Origin: Planctomycetota bacterium
GTDB lineage: Bacteria > Planctomycetota > Planctomycetia > JALXBF01
Length of the DNA stretch: 41,096 nt
Direction: 5' to 3'
NCBI GenBank assembly: GCA_026991575.1
Contig: JALXBF010000158.1
Coordinates: forward strand, 1 to 41,096
The translations under genes and the position numbers were made by a program. Position 1 is the stretch's first letter. The number at the start of each line of letters is the position of its first letter. The notes below the pieces were generated by a model. It was not told the DNA's origin. It saw only the letters and a program-made list of their open reading frames with translations, and searched no databases. Below, piece after piece: positions 15,554-24,143 of this stretch.

Positions 15554-16205
15554 CGCCTGACCGCTCCTCAGCAGCCTGGATCTCTTCGGACGCGCCGTGT
15601 TCGGCTTGCCACATCTGCCCCAGGCGCTGGACGGCCGCGTGCAGGCGGGACTTGACCGTCCCCACCGGGATATTCAGTGCCTCGGCAATCTCGCGCTGCT
15701 TCAGCCCCTGGTGATACGCCATGATGACCACGGCACGCAGATGGCCGGGCAGCCGCTGCACGGCAGCGCGCAGCCAGAGGCGTCGCTCTTCCTGGTAGAG
15801 GTTCCCCAGCGGGTCGGTCGGTTCCGCGACCAGCGAAGCAGCAAACGAGGTGGCGTTTCCGTCGCCATCCTTGATGTCTGCATCCAGGCTGGCCGCGTTG
15901 TGCCGCTTCTGACGCCTTAGCAGATCGATCGCCTGGTTGGTGGCGATCGTGTACAGCCATGGTCGCAGCGGGCGTCCTTCCTGGTAGAGGTGCTTCTTCA
16001 CGTGCAATTGCAGGAATGTTTGCTGGAAGGCATCCTCCGCCAGGACCGGATCGCCGATGTAGCGTCTCAGGTAGTTGTATAGCTCGCAGCCGAAGCGTGC
16101 GACCAGTTCGTCGAAGGCGGCTCGTTGACCGTCACGATACGCCAGGAACAACGCCTCGTCGCTGAGCGACGCGAACCGTTGCCGATCTTCGCCTGGGTGC
16201 GCCAT
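15525..16205 (-). CDS. ECF RNA polymerase sigma factor
   Basis: A 226-residue extracytoplasmic-function sigma factor that would direct RNA polymerase to a specific regulon. Region 2 is clear (FDELVARFGCELYNYLRRYI, DAFQQTFLQLHVKKHLY, RPWLYTIATNQAIDLLRRQK), followed by a linker of about 45 residues and region 4 with a helix-turn-helix (LPGHLRAVVIMAYHQGLKQR then EIAEALNIPVGTVKSRLHAA). A short acidic tail (SGDDQLEEACE) is added at the C-terminus. The fused anti-sigma gene overlaps its 3' end, so the two are co-translated and the downstream protein is its likely inhibitor. Such genes often drive their own promoter; the upstream region contains two copies of GATAACGC. The start at 16205 has a weak AGGGCG. 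Confidence 0.9.
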   Translation of the reverse strand: MAHPGEDRQRFASLSDEALFLAYRDGQRAAFDELVARFGCELYNYLRRYIGDPVLAEDAFQQTFLQLHVKKHLYQEGRPLRPWLYTIATNQAIDLLRRQKRHNAASLDADIKDGDGNATSFAASLVAEPTDPLGNLYQEERRLWLRAAVQRLPGHLRAVVIMAYHQGLKQREIAEALNIPVGTVKSRLHAAVQRLGQMWQAEHGASEEIQAAEERSGDDQLEEACE

Positions 16206-16537
16206 GGTATACGCCCTGCCTTGTCGATAAGTTCAACCAGACAACCCTGCCGGATAACGCCTGGCAAGAACCGAAGCCGAATAACCGGAAGACGATAACG
16301 CAATCACTTTAGATTGTCCTCGCTCGGCCACCGCGCGTCAAGCGAGTTGCTCGATTGGAGCCCCGGACCTGAGACGGGTTGCGCGCCGTCAGCGCGGCGG
16401 CCGTCGATCCGCGTCGGAACGTCCTGATGGCGGAACATAGAGCTTCCCAAGCCCAGCGCCGGACGGCGTGGGGCGTGTGAAGTGATGCCAATCTTAGGTG
16501 GGGACGGTGGGCGTGCAGTTGGCCGCGGTGCAGCCGC
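16206..16537. promoter_or_regulatory. Upstream region of the ECF sigma gene with a direct repeat
   Basis: About 330 bases with no gene. Two copies of GATAACGC, read on the plus strand, lie at 16253-16260 and 16294-16301, 41 bases apart (close to four helical turns) and within 100 bases of the sigma start. They could be regulator or ECF-promoter elements. No clear -35/-10 pair could be assigned. Confidence 0.35.
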
Positions 16538-18325
16538 TTACGTGACCACGCGGCCCCAGCGCAAGTTGCGGGCCAGCTTTCGGCGCGCGAATGCCTCGAT
16601 GGCGCGCCACCATCGCTTCCACTCGTCGTCGGCCAGCCCCTGGGGCAAGTACGCCCGCAAGAACCTCAACGCCTCGGTTGATGTCACGTTCGCCACCGCC
16701 CGGGCGCTGAGCAGCAGGCGCGCGATGTTCTGCACACGACGGCGGTGGGGCAGGTGCCGCCAGACCTGGAGCCCGGCCAGATCAATGACGTAGAGCTCAG
16801 CGATCTTACCGCCCTCGCCTGCGACCACGATCCAGTTCGGAAACTTCAGGTCCCGGTGCGACAGGCAGCAGCGGTGCAGGCGTGCAACTACTCGGCCAAG
16901 GCGCTCTGCGAGCTCCCAGCGCCGCTGCGCGGTTGCCTTCGGATCGAGTTTACTCAGCGTTCCTTGCACGTACTCCACCAGCGTCTCCGCACCCTCGATG
17001 AACTCCGTCATCAGGTACCCTTCGTCGGGGATTCCCCACCGCCTCGTCTCCAGGAACAGCAACGGGCGCGGCGTCGCAATGCCCCGGATGCGCAGGGCAT
17101 TTGCCCCGCGCCAGGACCTCAGTCCGGGGCTCCGGTACAGCAGTGCACGCAGGCGGTCCAAGGGCTTCGAGCATCGGAACCGCTTCCACAGCACGCTCAT
17201 CCGCTGGCCATCGGCCAGCATGACCTCGGTGCGGACGACCGTTGACGAGGGGGAGCTCTTCAGTGTCTGTCCCTGTGTCAGGAGCCGATCCGGTTGCGCC
17301 ATCAGCTCACGGACCACCGACGGGGGCAGATCCCGCGCAGCGTGCGCGTGCACCTTGCGGGAATACATGAAGTAGAAGCGGCGGTTCTCACCGACGCACT
17401 GTTCGTCGCGCTTCCACCAGCAGTATCGAGCGTACTGCCAGAGGCGTTCCTCTAGCCAGGCGGCGGTCTCCTCGGGCCGGCGGCCAAGTTCCGGGCGGGC
17501 TGCCAGGTAGCCGGCTAGGAACGCGTACCGCTCCGCTGCCGTCGTGTACTTCAGGACAGAAACACCCAGCTGCAGCAGGTTCCGCACCGTTGCCGACCAG
17601 GGCAGTGGGCCACGTCGCCACCGTGTGCTTAACAGGTCGATTAGGAAGACGTCGCAGTCAGCGGGGCCGAGGCGAACCAGGAGGTTCCCGGCATGCAGGT
17701 CGCGGTGGTCCAGACCGGCACGGTGAGCTTGGGCGAGCAATTCGACGACCTTGCCCAGCACCAGCCGGCGCAGCCTTGGCCGGTGAGCGGACGGGCCCGC
17801 CAACAGGGCATCCAGCTGGCATGTGTCGGGCTCTTCGAGCGTGACCAGGTAGCTGTCGGCTCGGACCGGTCCGAGTTGTCGCCAGCCTACGGCCACGGGA
17901 ACCAGCGTGCGCACGCCTGCCTGCAGCGCCCAGTACAGCCGATGCCATTCACGGACGGCGCGCGGGCCGAGCAGATTCGCGTTCAGCCACGCACGGATAT
18001 CCGCTGCCCGGTAGTGCTTCACGTAGTAGCCGGTTGGCCCACAGCTGACCCGGTACACGGAGCGGTGGCGACCGTGTTTGATTCGGATCACGCCTGCTCG
18101 GTCGGGCGCGATCAGGGCTGGCACCACTGCTTCGCGGACCAGTTGCTCGAAGCCGCTGCGGATCAACCAGCGCATCCCGTAGTGGTCGGCCTGCACTGTT
18201 TCGACCGATTGGTCGGGTCGGTGCAACCGCAGGTGCGTCCTGCCCCGTGTGGCGGTGAGTTCCCTGGGGCCCGGCGGCGCGTCCTGGTCAGGCAGCTTGT
18301 GTCTGTGGGTTGCGGGTGTTGGCAT
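16538..18325 (-). CDS. Tandem lipopolysaccharide-kinase-like protein (two kinase domains)
   Basis: A protein of about 595 residues with two eukaryotic-kinase-fold domains of the Kdo/WaaP (RIO-like) lipopolysaccharide kinase type. Domain 1 (about residues 60-320) has GRHRSVYRVSCG, the lysine in YYVKHYR, the catalytic loop HRDLHAGNLLV and the metal-binding VFLIDLL. Domain 2 (about 360-595) has the lysine in VLWKRFR, the loop HRDLKFPNWIV and YVIDLAG. Both sets of catalytic residues look intact. Such kinases phosphorylate lipid A core sugars at the inner membrane. The start is uncertain: ATG 18325 overlaps the upstream glycosyltransferase gene by 38 bases, and ATG 18175 (MRWLIRSGF) is an alternative. 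The overlap implies co-translation in envelope polysaccharide synthesis. Confidence 0.75.
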   Translation of the reverse strand: MPTPATHRHKLPDQDAPPGPRELTATRGRTHLRLHRPDQSVETVQADHYGMRWLIRSGFEQLVREAVVPALIAPDRAGVIRIKHGRHRSVYRVSCGPTGYYVKHYRAADIRAWLNANLLGPRAVREWHRLYWALQAGVRTLVPVAVGWRQLGPVRADSYLVTLEEPDTCQLDALLAGPSAHRPRLRRLVLGKVVELLAQAHRAGLDHRDLHAGNLLVRLGPADCDVFLIDLLSTRWRRGPLPWSATVRNLLQLGVSVLKYTTAAERYAFLAGYLAARPELGRRPEETAAWLEERLWQYARYCWWKRDEQCVGENRRFYFMYSRKVHAHAARDLPPSVVRELMAQPDRLLTQGQTLKSSPSSTVVRTEVMLADGQRMSVLWKRFRCSKPLDRLRALLYRSPGLRSWRGANALRIRGIATPRPLLFLETRRWGIPDEGYLMTEFIEGAETLVEYVQGTLSKLDPKATAQRRWELAERLGRVVARLHRCCLSHRDLKFPNWIVVAGEGGKIAELYVIDLAGLQVWRHLPHRRRVQNIARLLLSARAVANVTSTEALRFLRAYLPQGLADDEWKRWWRAIEAFARRKLARNLRWGRVVT

Positions 18326-19322
18326 GGTCCGTCTCGAGCAGAACCCGGGCCAGCGGTTCGGCCCACGTGTGCACGTCGTAGTCACGCAGGCAGCGGAGTC
18401 GGCCGGCGCGTCCAAGCTGCTGGCGCAGGGACGGGTGGGCGATCAGGTGGGCGAGGGCGTCGACCCATTCGCGCAGCGTGCGCGCGTGAAAGCCGCTCTG
18501 CCCATCAACCACCATCTCTCGCTGCACGCCCACCGGCGTTGCGACCACGGGCAGGCCGGCGGCCATGTACTGCAGCACCTTCAGGCCACATTTGCCTCGG
18601 GTCCAGCGATCGTCCGCCAGCGGCGCGATGCCGATGTCGGCCTCAACCAGCGCGCGCACCTCCGTGGACTCGCTCCAGTCGATCCGCTCCATCGGCACGC
18701 CGTGCCAGTCCGGGAACGCGTCGCAGATGACGCGCAGCAGCCACCGGTCCGGCACTGCGCGGGCGAGCCACTCAAAGACCGGCCGCAGTGGCATCAGGTA
18801 GCGAAGCGTGCTGCGGCTGCCGATCCAGGCAATCCGCACCCGCCCGCCGTCAACACGCCGGCGCGTCACGGCCATGTATCGGCGGACATCGACACAGGTC
18901 GGGATCACGGCCACCTGCCGGGCTCCGGCTTCCAGCGCCAGCCCGGCCAGGTAGCTGTTGCCTGCTATGACGACGTCGGCCAGTTCGACGGTGCGTCGGA
19001 AGCGGCGCAGCCGCTGTCGGGAGAAGCTGCTCTTGCCACCCCCCCCGTCACGATACGCGACCGCGTCGTCGATGTCGAAGATCAGCCGCCGTGACAGCTT
19101 GCGAACGGTCGCCAGGCTGAGTCGGTCCAGCAGGCGGCGCTGCAGGATTGCCGCCTCCAGCCGCGGCAGGCCCCGGAGCCGCCGCCACCGGCTAAACACG
19201 CCGGAGCCCAAGACGATTGGTCGAAAATAGATCCCGTATGAGGCCAGCAGCGGGAGGAACTGCAGGATCCGGTACCGGTAGCAAACGTGCCGGGCGGCTT
19301 GGATGAAGGCGTACGCTTCCAT
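18288..19322 (-). CDS. Glycosyltransferase, GT4-like
   Basis: A 344-residue GT-B fold glycosyltransferase resembling family 4. The nucleotide-sugar half is recognisable: VRIAWIGSRSTLRYL, the block VEADIGIAPLADDRWTRGKC, GLKVLQYMAAGLPVVATPVG and VVDGQSGFHA, the Glu-containing segment replaced here by KCGLKVLQY. The N-terminal half contains LIFDIDDAVAYRDGG and an ELADVVIAGNSYLAGLA acceptor-side helix. It probably adds a sugar to a lipid-linked or LPS core acceptor on the cytoplasmic face. The overlap with the following double-kinase gene supports a role in lipopolysaccharide core assembly. ATG 19322 has GGAAGG at about ten bases. It is divergent from larE across 170 bases. Confidence 0.82.
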   Translation of the reverse strand: MEAYAFIQAARHVCYRYRILQFLPLLASYGIYFRPIVLGSGVFSRWRRLRGLPRLEAAILQRRLLDRLSLATVRKLSRRLIFDIDDAVAYRDGGGGKSSFSRQRLRRFRRTVELADVVIAGNSYLAGLALEAGARQVAVIPTCVDVRRYMAVTRRRVDGGRVRIAWIGSRSTLRYLMPLRPVFEWLARAVPDRWLLRVICDAFPDWHGVPMERIDWSESTEVRALVEADIGIAPLADDRWTRGKCGLKVLQYMAAGLPVVATPVGVQREMVVDGQSGFHARTLREWVDALAHLIAHPSLRQQLGRAGRLRCLRDYDVHTWAEPLARVLLETDHANTRNPQTQAA

Positions 19323-19492
19323 GCCGTAGTGCCTTCCGCTGCTGGCAGCGCGTGCGCGCAGAGAAGCGACAACCGGCCAGGTGCGGTCCGTACACTTCGT
19401 TGGCGTCGGTCTCGGAGCAGCGCGATTGTAACCGTCCTGGGTCGTTGCGACAATGGAAGTACGGCGTGAGTCCGTTCTGGAGGGACCGCCCC

Positions 19493-20347
19493 ATGGCTGG
19501 CGAACTCTCGGCTGAGCTGGCGGCCAAGAAAAGCAAACTCCTCGATGTGCTCCGCTCTTACGGCAGTGTTGCCGTCGCGTACTCGGGCGGGGTCGATTCG
19601 GCCGTCGTGGCCAAGGCGGCGCAGGTTGCGCTGGGCACGCGCGCCGTTGCCGTCACGGCAGTGAGCCCCAGCCTGGCCAGCGGCGAGCTGCAGGAAGCGC
19701 AGCGCGTTGCGGAACTGATCGGAATCCGCCACATAGTGATCCGTACCGATGAGTTCGATCGCGACGACTACCGGCGGAATGCTCCGGACCGGTGCTACTA
19801 CTGCAAGACGGAGCTGTATAGCCGGATGGAGCGGATGCTCCCGGAGCTGGGGGTCGAGGTCATCGCCAACGGAGCCAACCTCGACGATCGCGGCGACTGG
19901 CGGCCCGGCATGATCGCCGCCGGCGAGCATCGGGTGCGGAGCCCGCTGATTGAGGCGGGCTTGAGCAAAGCAGACGTCCGTGCGTTGGCACGCCACTGGG
20001 GACTGCCGGTCTGGGACAAGCCCGCGATGCCCTGCCTGGCAAGCCGGATTGCCTACGGGCTGGAGGTGACGCCGGAGCGGGTACGGAAGGTGGACCGGGC
20101 TGAGCAAGTGCTTCGCCAGCTGGGCTTCCGCCAGCTGCGGGTTCGCTTGCCCCAGCCGGACGTGGCCCGGATCGAGGTTCCGCTCGAGGACCTGCCCCGT
20201 CTGGTCGAGCCAGCGGTGCGCGACATCGTGGTCCGGGAGCTGAAAGCGATCGGCTTCAAGTTCGTCACCGTGGACCTGGAGGGGTTCCGCTCCGGTAGCC
20301 TGAACGTCCTCGTCGGGAAGATTGGCAGCATTCGACCTGGGACCTGA
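19493..20347 (+). CDS. larE: ATP-dependent sulfur transferase LarE (three-cysteine type)
   Basis: A 284-residue PP-loop enzyme of the LarE family, which inserts sulfur into pyridinium carboxylate mononucleotide to build the nickel-pincer cofactor of lactate racemase-like enzymes. The PP-loop SGGVDSAVVAKAA lies near residue 31. Cys181, in PAMPCLASRIAYG, matches the sulfur-donating cysteine of Lactobacillus LarE. Cys101 and Cys104 (RCYYCK) complete the three-cysteine pattern reported for [4Fe-4S]-dependent LarE, which is not sacrificial. ATG 19493 is preceded by GGAGGGA. The frame is open to 19352, but that part has no similarity. No larA, larB or larC gene is in view. The next gene starts seven bases after the stop. 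Confidence 0.88.
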   Translation: MAGELSAELAAKKSKLLDVLRSYGSVAVAYSGGVDSAVVAKAAQVALGTRAVAVTAVSPSLASGELQEAQRVAELIGIRHIVIRTDEFDRDDYRRNAPDRCYYCKTELYSRMERMLPELGVEVIANGANLDDRGDWRPGMIAAGEHRVRSPLIEAGLSKADVRALARHWGLPVWDKPAMPCLASRIAYGLEVTPERVRKVDRAEQVLRQLGFRQLRVRLPQPDVARIEVPLEDLPRLVEPAVRDIVVRELKAIGFKFVTVDLEGFRSGSLNVLVGKIGSIRPGT

Positions 20348-20354
20348 AGCTCCG

Positions 20355-23222
20355 ATGTACCGAGACGCATCCTGCGGCTGGAGCGTGCACCGCATAGCCT
20401 GCCTCACCGCCTGCCTATTCCTCCAACTCACCGTCGCCTCGTCTGCGTCAGACGGTCTACCTCCCGGCTTTCCACCTCCCTCTTCACCGGCCCGTACCCT
20501 GGCCGGAATGAAGCTGGCCGATCCGGAACTCGAGGTGACACTCTACGCGGCAGAGCCCCTGGTGCAGGATCCGGTCTGCCTGGCCTGGGATGAGTCCGGC
20601 CGTGTATACGTGGTGGAAATGGCCGACTACCCGACCGGCCCCCCGGCCGGCCGCATCAAGCTGCTGGAGGATAGCAACGCCGACGGACTGCCCGACCGGG
20701 CGACCGTGTTTGCCGAAGTTCCCTTCCCCACAGGCGTTTTCCCTTGGCGAGGGGGGGTGTTCGTCACCGCTGCGCCCGACCTGCTGTACCTGAAAGACAC
20801 CGACGGGGACGGCCGGGCGGACCGACGAGTGGTCGTATTCACCGGGTTTACGCCCGGGAATCAGCAGCACCGTGTCAACGGTCTGATCTGGGGCCCCGAC
20901 GGTTGGATCTGGGGTGCAAACGGTGACAGCGGTGGCCAGGTGCGCCGGCCTGGCAGCAGCGTGACCGTCAACATCCGTGGTCGTGACTTCCGGTTCGACC
21001 CGCTTACGTTTCGCTTCGAGGCCGTGCCCGGGCAGTGCCAGTACGGTGACACCTTCGATGCGTTTGGCCACCGGTACATCTGTAACAACAGCGATCACAT
21101 CCGCTACGTCGTCTTCGACTCGGCCACACTTGCGTTGAACCCCTACGTCGATATTCCCTTTGCTGCGCTGTCCATCGCCCGGCACGGCGGCAAGGGGCGG
21201 ATCTATCCGATCAGTCCGGTGTTGCCCCGGTTCAATATGCCTCTGGATGCGGGCCGGTTCTCCGGAGCCTGCGGCGTCTTTGCCTATCGCGGTGGCATTT
21301 TGCCCGAACGGTACCGGGACAGCACGTTTGTCTGCGACTGCGTCGCCAACCTGGTCCATCGGGATGTGATCCGCTGGCAGGACGGCATGCCGGTGGCAGT
21401 GCGGGCGGCCGAGGAACAGAAGCAGGAATTCTTTGCGGCGGCCGATCCGTGGGTGCGGCCCGTGTACGTGACGGTTGGCCCAGACGGGGCGCTGTACGTC
21501 TGCGACATGTACCGGGCGGTGATCGAGCATCCGGAATGGATTCCCGATTCGCTCGAAGCGGGGCTCGACCTGCGTGCCGGTGCCGATCGCGGTCGGATTT
21601 ACCGCATTGCCCCGCGGGGCTGCCGGCCGCAGCCTGTGAAGGTCGTGACCGATGATCTCCAGCAGTTGGTCAGGCTGATTGCCGGACCGATGCCCTGGCA
21701 GCAGGATACGGCGTACCGGCTGCTGGTAGAGCGGCCGGCGCGGTGGCCGGAGGCTGCCGAGGCGGTTCAGGCCGCTGCCCGGAAGCTTGGCGGCGCAGAG
21801 GACGATCTCGCCAGGCTGCGGCTGGCATTCGTGCTCACGCGCCTGGGGGCGTTCCAGCCGGAGATGGTGGCCAGGTTGCTGGCCAGTCGCGATCCTCGCG
21901 TGCGCGCAGCGGCCCTGCGGCTCATGCGCGCCGTGCCCAGCGAGCAGCTAGGCCAGACCTTGATCGAGCGACTGGCCGCTGCTACGAACGATGACGATCT
22001 GTTGGTACAGCGGGAAGCGGCCGCGACGATCGGCATCCACGGAGACGCTGTGCCGGAGCGGGCGCGGCTGCTGGCGGGGCTGCTGGGGCGATCGGGCAAG
22101 TATGTTGAGTTACGCACGGCGGTGTTGCTGGCGTCTCATGGCTGCGAGGCGGAAGTGTTGGCTGAACTGGTGACAGCGTCCTCGGCAGCGCGTCCAGCGG
22201 GCTGGGCTGCGGACGCAGTCCGTCAGCTTGCCCGGGCCGCTGCGCGCAGGGGCCAAGAGCAGCGGTTGCGCGCGCTTGTCAGGACGCTGCCGGAGACGCG
22301 GCTTGTGTGGCTTCTGGAGCTGCTGGCCGGTTGGGCAGAGGCTCAGCCCGGGGCGTTGCAGGATGACGAGCAGTTGCGCCGGCGGCTCGTTAAGCTTGCC
22401 CGCCGGGCCGACGCTCCGCCACGGCAACGCACGCTCGCAGTACGCTCACTGCGTCTGTGGCAGCCGTGGAATGGCATGGCTGAGCTCATCCAGGGGCTGT
22501 TCTCCTCGGACAGTCCTCCACAGCTGCGCGTGGCTGCGGTGGAGCTGGCTGGCGGTATCGATGACCCGAAGCTGCTTGAAGCGCTGTTGGCACGCTGGTC
22601 GGAGGAGACCCCTGCCGTGCGGCGGGCCCTGCTAAGGCTGGGACTGGCCAGCGATCACGGCCGCCGCACGCTACTGCACCTGGCGCGGGCCGGCCGCGTC
22701 GCGCCTCGAGAGCTCATGACCCTCTGGCCCGAAGCACGCAAGCAGCTGGCCGATCTGCTCGACCGGTCCAGCCGCGCGGCGGTCGTGGCGAAGTATCGCT
22801 ACGTGCTGGACTTGCCTACGGACCGGGAACGTGGCCGTAAAGCGTTCGAAAAGCACTGCCAGAAGTGCCACACGGTCGAGGGGGTGGGTTCCCGCGTCGG
22901 TCCGGAATTGCTAGGCGTTCGCAAACGCTCACCGGAAGCGCTCCTGAGCGACATTCTCGATCCCAATGCCGCCGTCGACCCGGCGTACGTCAACCACGTT
23001 GTGCTCACCAAGGACGGTCAGGTCTTCTCGGGCATCGTGATTGCAGAAACCGCCGGCGCCATCACGCTACGCTCCGCCGAGGGCGAACAACGCACAATTC
23101 CGCGTGAAGACATCGAAGCGATCCGTGCCACCGGCCAGTCGCTGATGCCCGAGGGGCTCGAAGAGCAGCTGACGCCGCAAGAACTGGCCGACATCATCCG
23201 CTACCTCCGCGAGATCCAGTAG
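20355..23222 (+). CDS. Exported PVC-type dehydrogenase with HEAT repeats and cytochrome c domain
   Basis: A 955-residue exported protein typical of Planctomycetes and Verrucomicrobia. The order is: signal peptide (1 to about 34); a membrane-bound-dehydrogenase beta-propeller (about 45-425, with PVCLAWDESGRVYVVEMADY, QQHRVNGLIWGPDGW and VGPDGALYVCDMYRAVIEHP); HEAT-like helices (about 430-790); and a cytochrome c domain with heme motif CQKCH (835-839) and probable axial Met931. The family is thought to oxidise sugars or alcohols in the periplasm and pass electrons to the covalently bound heme; cofactor and substrate are unknown. ATG 20355 is used because it begins the signal peptide. Seven bases separate it from larE. 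Confidence 0.85.
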   Translation: MYRDASCGWSVHRIACLTACLFLQLTVASSASDGLPPGFPPPSSPARTLAGMKLADPELEVTLYAAEPLVQDPVCLAWDESGRVYVVEMADYPTGPPAGRIKLLEDSNADGLPDRATVFAEVPFPTGVFPWRGGVFVTAAPDLLYLKDTDGDGRADRRVVVFTGFTPGNQQHRVNGLIWGPDGWIWGANGDSGGQVRRPGSSVTVNIRGRDFRFDPLTFRFEAVPGQCQYGDTFDAFGHRYICNNSDHIRYVVFDSATLALNPYVDIPFAALSIARHGGKGRIYPISPVLPRFNMPLDAGRFSGACGVFAYRGGILPERYRDSTFVCDCVANLVHRDVIRWQDGMPVAVRAAEEQKQEFFAAADPWVRPVYVTVGPDGALYVCDMYRAVIEHPEWIPDSLEAGLDLRAGADRGRIYRIAPRGCRPQPVKVVTDDLQQLVRLIAGPMPWQQDTAYRLLVERPARWPEAAEAVQAAARKLGGAEDDLARLRLAFVLTRLGAFQPEMVARLLASRDPRVRAAALRLMRAVPSEQLGQTLIERLAAATNDDDLLVQREAAATIGIHGDAVPERARLLAGLLGRSGKYVELRTAVLLASHGCEAEVLAELVTASSAARPAGWAADAVRQLARAAARRGQEQRLRALVRTLPETRLVWLLELLAGWAEAQPGALQDDEQLRRRLVKLARRADAPPRQRTLAVRSLRLWQPWNGMAELIQGLFSSDSPPQLRVAAVELAGGIDDPKLLEALLARWSEETPAVRRALLRLGLASDHGRRTLLHLARAGRVAPRELMTLWPEARKQLADLLDRSSRAAVVAKYRYVLDLPTDRERGRKAFEKHCQKCHTVEGVGSRVGPELLGVRKRSPEALLSDILDPNAAVDPAYVNHVVLTKDGQVFSGIVIAETAGAITLRSAEGEQRTIPREDIEAIRATGQSLMPEGLEEQLTPQELADIIRYLREIQ

Positions 23223-23246
23223 CGCTCCGTCGGAACGGACCATTCA

Positions 23247-24143
23247 ATGAGCCGCATCGTACGCGTGGCAGTAACCCAGTTTGCTGCCGAACAACAACCG
23301 AGCCGGAACGTGGACCGTGCGGTCGCTCTGATCGAGCAAGCCGTGGAGGCGGGTGCCGAGATCGTCTGCCTGCAGGAACTGTTCACCACGCGGTACTTCT
23401 GTCAGGCAGAGGTGCATGAGCACTTCGATCTTGCCGAACCGATCCCGGGCCCGACCACGGAGCGGATCGCCTCGGTGGCCCGCCGTTGCAAAGTCTCAGT
23501 CATCTGTCCGCTCTTTGAGCGGGCCGGGCCGGGGGTGTACTTCAACGCGGCGGCCGTCATTGACCGCTGCGGCACCCTGGTCGGGCATTACCGCAAGATG
23601 CATATTCCCGACGACCCGCTGTACTACGAGAAGTTCTACTTCGCGCCGGGCGATCTGGGTTTCTCCGTGGTATCGCTCGACGGCCGTGTCCGCGTAGGTG
23701 TGCTGATCTGCTGGGACCAATGGTTTCCGGAAGCAGCGCGGATCGCAGCGTTGAAGGGTGCTGAGCTCCTCGTCTACCCGACTGCCATCGGGTGGCACGA
23801 CCATGAGCGGGCCGAGTTTGGCCAGGAACAGCTGGACGCGTGGCTTACCGTGCAACGTGCCCACGCCGTTGCTAATGGCGTGTTCGTGGCGGCCGCGAAC
23901 CGGGTCGGCCGCGAGGGAACGGTCCAGTTCTGGGGCAACTCCTTCGTGTGTGCTCCGTTTGGCAGGATCCTGGTCCGGGCCCCGACCGATGAGGAGGGCT
24001 TCTGGATCGCAGAATGCGATCTGGACCAGGTCGAAGCGGTCCGGCGGCACTGGCCCTTTTTCCGCGACCGGCGCATCGACGCGTACGGTCCCCTGCTTCG
24101 CCGCTACGGCGACGGCGGCGCGCGGCCCGGTGAGGAAGGATGA
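23247..24143 (+). CDS. aguB: N-carbamoylputrescine amidase-like nitrilase
   Basis: A 298-residue carbon-nitrogen hydrolase. The catalytic triad is complete: Glu44 (CLQELF), Lys117 (YRKMHIPDD) and Cys155 (LICWDQW). The run YRKMHIPDDPLYYEKFYFAP and WDQWFPEAARI fit N-carbamoylputrescine amidase, which hydrolyses N-carbamoylputrescine to putrescine, CO2 and ammonia. Agmatine deiminase (aguA), the usual partner, is not in the window, so polyamine synthesis is inferred from family alone, and a related omega-amidase or beta-ureidopropionase activity is possible. The gene starts 24 bases after the dehydrogenase stop and overlaps the next start by four bases (ATGA), suggesting one transcript from larE through the nucleotide-sugar genes. 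Confidence 0.85.
   Translation: MSRIVRVAVTQFAAEQQPSRNVDRAVALIEQAVEAGAEIVCLQELFTTRYFCQAEVHEHFDLAEPIPGPTTERIASVARRCKVSVICPLFERAGPGVYFNAAAVIDRCGTLVGHYRKMHIPDDPLYYEKFYFAPGDLGFSVVSLDGRVRVGVLICWDQWFPEAARIAALKGAELLVYPTAIGWHDHERAEFGQEQLDAWLTVQRAHAVANGVFVAAANRVGREGTVQFWGNSFVCAPFGRILVRAPTDEEGFWIAECDLDQVEAVRRHWPFFRDRRIDAYGPLLRRYGDGGARPGEEG

Noticed and set aside
14633-15655. A 340-codon plus-strand reading frame
   Set aside because: It is antisense to the anti-sigma/pilin-like gene and has no recognisable domain.
918-16480. Repeated GGGCGTGTGG in intergenic DNA (918, 3795, 8195; GGGCGTGTGA at 16471)
   Set aside because: The same 10-mer also occurs inside the helicase coding region near 38270, and flanks are not conserved. 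In GC-rich DNA this can be chance.
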